From Bacillota bacterium (GTDB taxonomy: Bacteria > Bacillota > Clostridia > Acetivibrionales > Acetivibrionaceae), in assembly GCA_023421115.1 (NCBI GenBank), contig JAEZUI010000090.1:1-6048 (forward strand): 6,048 bases of DNA, read 5' to 3'. Made by a program: the position numbers and the translations under genes. Below are positions 5,307-6,048 of the stretch, piece after piece; position 1 is the first letter of the stretch, and the number at the start of each line of letters is the position of its first letter. The notes under the pieces were generated by a model, which saw only the letters and a program-made list of their open reading frames with translations, was not told the origin of the DNA and searched no databases.

Positions 5307-6048
5307 TTAATTTACTAATGACAAAGCATTTTCTATGTCAATTATTATAGCTTCTAATATATCATTTTCAAGTAAGCTTAACGATTCTCCAGTTAGTATC
5401 CGTTTAAGATTGGTCAATCTTTCTTGACATTTTGTTAAGTGATTACTTGGGAATTTATCAAGTCCATTAATAATTTCACGTCTTAATGCAGACGCAGAAC
5501 CTCCATCACCAACTTGAGCACCCAATCTATAATACTCACTCAACGAATTTCTAAGTCTTGTATTTTGTACAACACTTAATATCTTTTCCCTCATAGTACC
5601 TGTTATTTCTGGCATATTATCAAATAAAAGCGATGCTTCAGTTTTAAAGTTTAAATCTTCTAAATTATCAAAAACTCTTTTTAAGTCGGCAGATTCTTCA
5701 ATAATTTCACCTTGCTTAGTAATCATTTGTCTTTTTCCATTAACGGTGGTTATAGAATGTAATTCATCTGCTATATTTTTAGTTATCGTGTCCATATCAC
5801 CAAGGTTAGTCGCTACTTGAAAATCATCAAACTTACCAAAAAGGTTAGTCACCGTCTCAGCTGACTCACGTCCGACAATACCGAGCTCATCATAGTGCGA
5901 AGGATCAATGCCTAAATCATCAAGCTTTTTAATGGTATCTGGATCAATGCCTTTTTTCATTGCCTTTGCTGCATCATCACCGTATTGTCTGACTAAATCT
6001 AATCCCTCTTTGCCAAACCTTTCTGCAACATCTTTAGCAACATCATCT
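5307..6048 (-). CDS. C-terminal end of a polymorphic toxin (pretoxin motif plus helical GDGG toxin module), partial
   Basis: The frame is open from the right edge: 246 residues are visible and the true start lies outside the window. The internal ATG at 5960 has no clear Shine-Dalgarno site and is preceded in frame by coding-like sequence (DDVAKDVAERFGKEGLDLV), so it is not the start. Order: charged helices (1-30); boundary motif LDDLGIDPSHYDELGI (about 41-56) with ESAETV (60-65), also present in the orphan toxin; a variable middle; then a helical C-terminal module of about 95 residues. Its marks are RNSLSEYYRLGAQVGDGG, followed by ALRREI, then HLTKCQERLTNL and a closing helix. This R...Y-R-G-A..GDGG.A.A[LI]R.E...H..K..ER pattern recalls tips I have seen on RHS-type proteins. 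Its activity is unknown to me; polar R, Y, D, H and K residues could form an active site. It is probably the tip now expressed on the full-length secreted protein. Confidence 0.65.
   Translation of the reverse strand, partial: DDVAKDVAERFGKEGLDLVRQYGDDAAKAMKKGIDPDTIKKLDDLGIDPSHYDELGIVGRESAETVTNLFGKFDDFQVATNLGDMDTITKNIADELHSITTVNGKRQMITKQGEIIEESADLKRVFDNLEDLNFKTEASLLFDNMPEITGTMREKILSVVQNTRLRNSLSEYYRLGAQVGDGGSASALRREIINGLDKFPSNHLTKCQERLTNLKRILTGESLSLLENDILEAIIIDIENALSLVN

Noticed and set aside
5307..5960. ATG at 5960 as the true start of the right-hand toxin
   Set aside because: The frame stays open and protein-like to the window edge, upstream residues match the neighbouring cassette fragment, and no ribosome site precedes the ATG.
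1..6048. CRISPR arrays, tRNA or rRNA genes, riboswitches, phage structural genes
   Set aside because: No regularly spaced direct repeats, no cloverleaf-like or rRNA-like stretches, no recognisable riboswitch core and no phage-like proteins were seen on either strand.

Overview
The base composition is strongly AT-rich. Shine-Dalgarno sites are of the AGGAGG type, and the protein style is that of a low-GC Gram-positive bacterium. I infer a Clostridia-class Firmicute. The very large surface proteins whose pieces appear here recall cellulolytic or thermophilic clostridia, but the species cannot be read from the window. Almost everything is encoded on the minus strand, so the biological order runs from high to low coordinates.

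The right two-thirds (about 1669-6048) looks like the downstream end of a polymorphic-toxin (contact or secreted RHS/Wap-like) locus. Reading right to left it holds: (a) the C-terminal end of a toxin protein that runs off the right edge (5307-6048), ending in a helical module with a GDGG motif; (b) its probable immunity gene (4896-5282), which resembles the DUF7674 family; (c) an orphan, tipless toxin-cassette fragment (4062-4871) that begins at a conserved SGGIAGG linker, carries a membrane-spanning pretoxin segment and is cut off by (d) a relic of an IS110-family transposase on the plus strand (about 4002-4259); (e) a second, longer orphan cassette (2208-4058) with the same linker, a hydrophobic pretoxin, GI-P-Y-GI repeats and a C-terminal nucleotidyltransferase-fold toxin tip; (f) that toxin's probable immunity gene (1669-2175). 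The two intact tips share a boundary motif, LGI[DE]PS[HN]YD..GI followed by SAETV, just before they diverge. The tipless fragment is broken at exactly this motif.

The left third holds a stand-alone PPP-family metallophosphoesterase (499-1545). It has its own Shine-Dalgarno site and is set off from the array by a hairpin at 1603-1629. A good minus-strand terminator lies at 345-382. The far left edge (1-332) is a decayed, frameshifted piece of a Tyr-rich beta-sandwich domain of the kind found in large clostridial cell-surface proteins.

The inferred biology is that a large secreted toxin gene swaps its C-terminal tip by recombination in conserved linker DNA. Displaced tips and immunity genes are left downstream as an orphan array, and here one tip plus its immunity gene has been lost at an IS scar.
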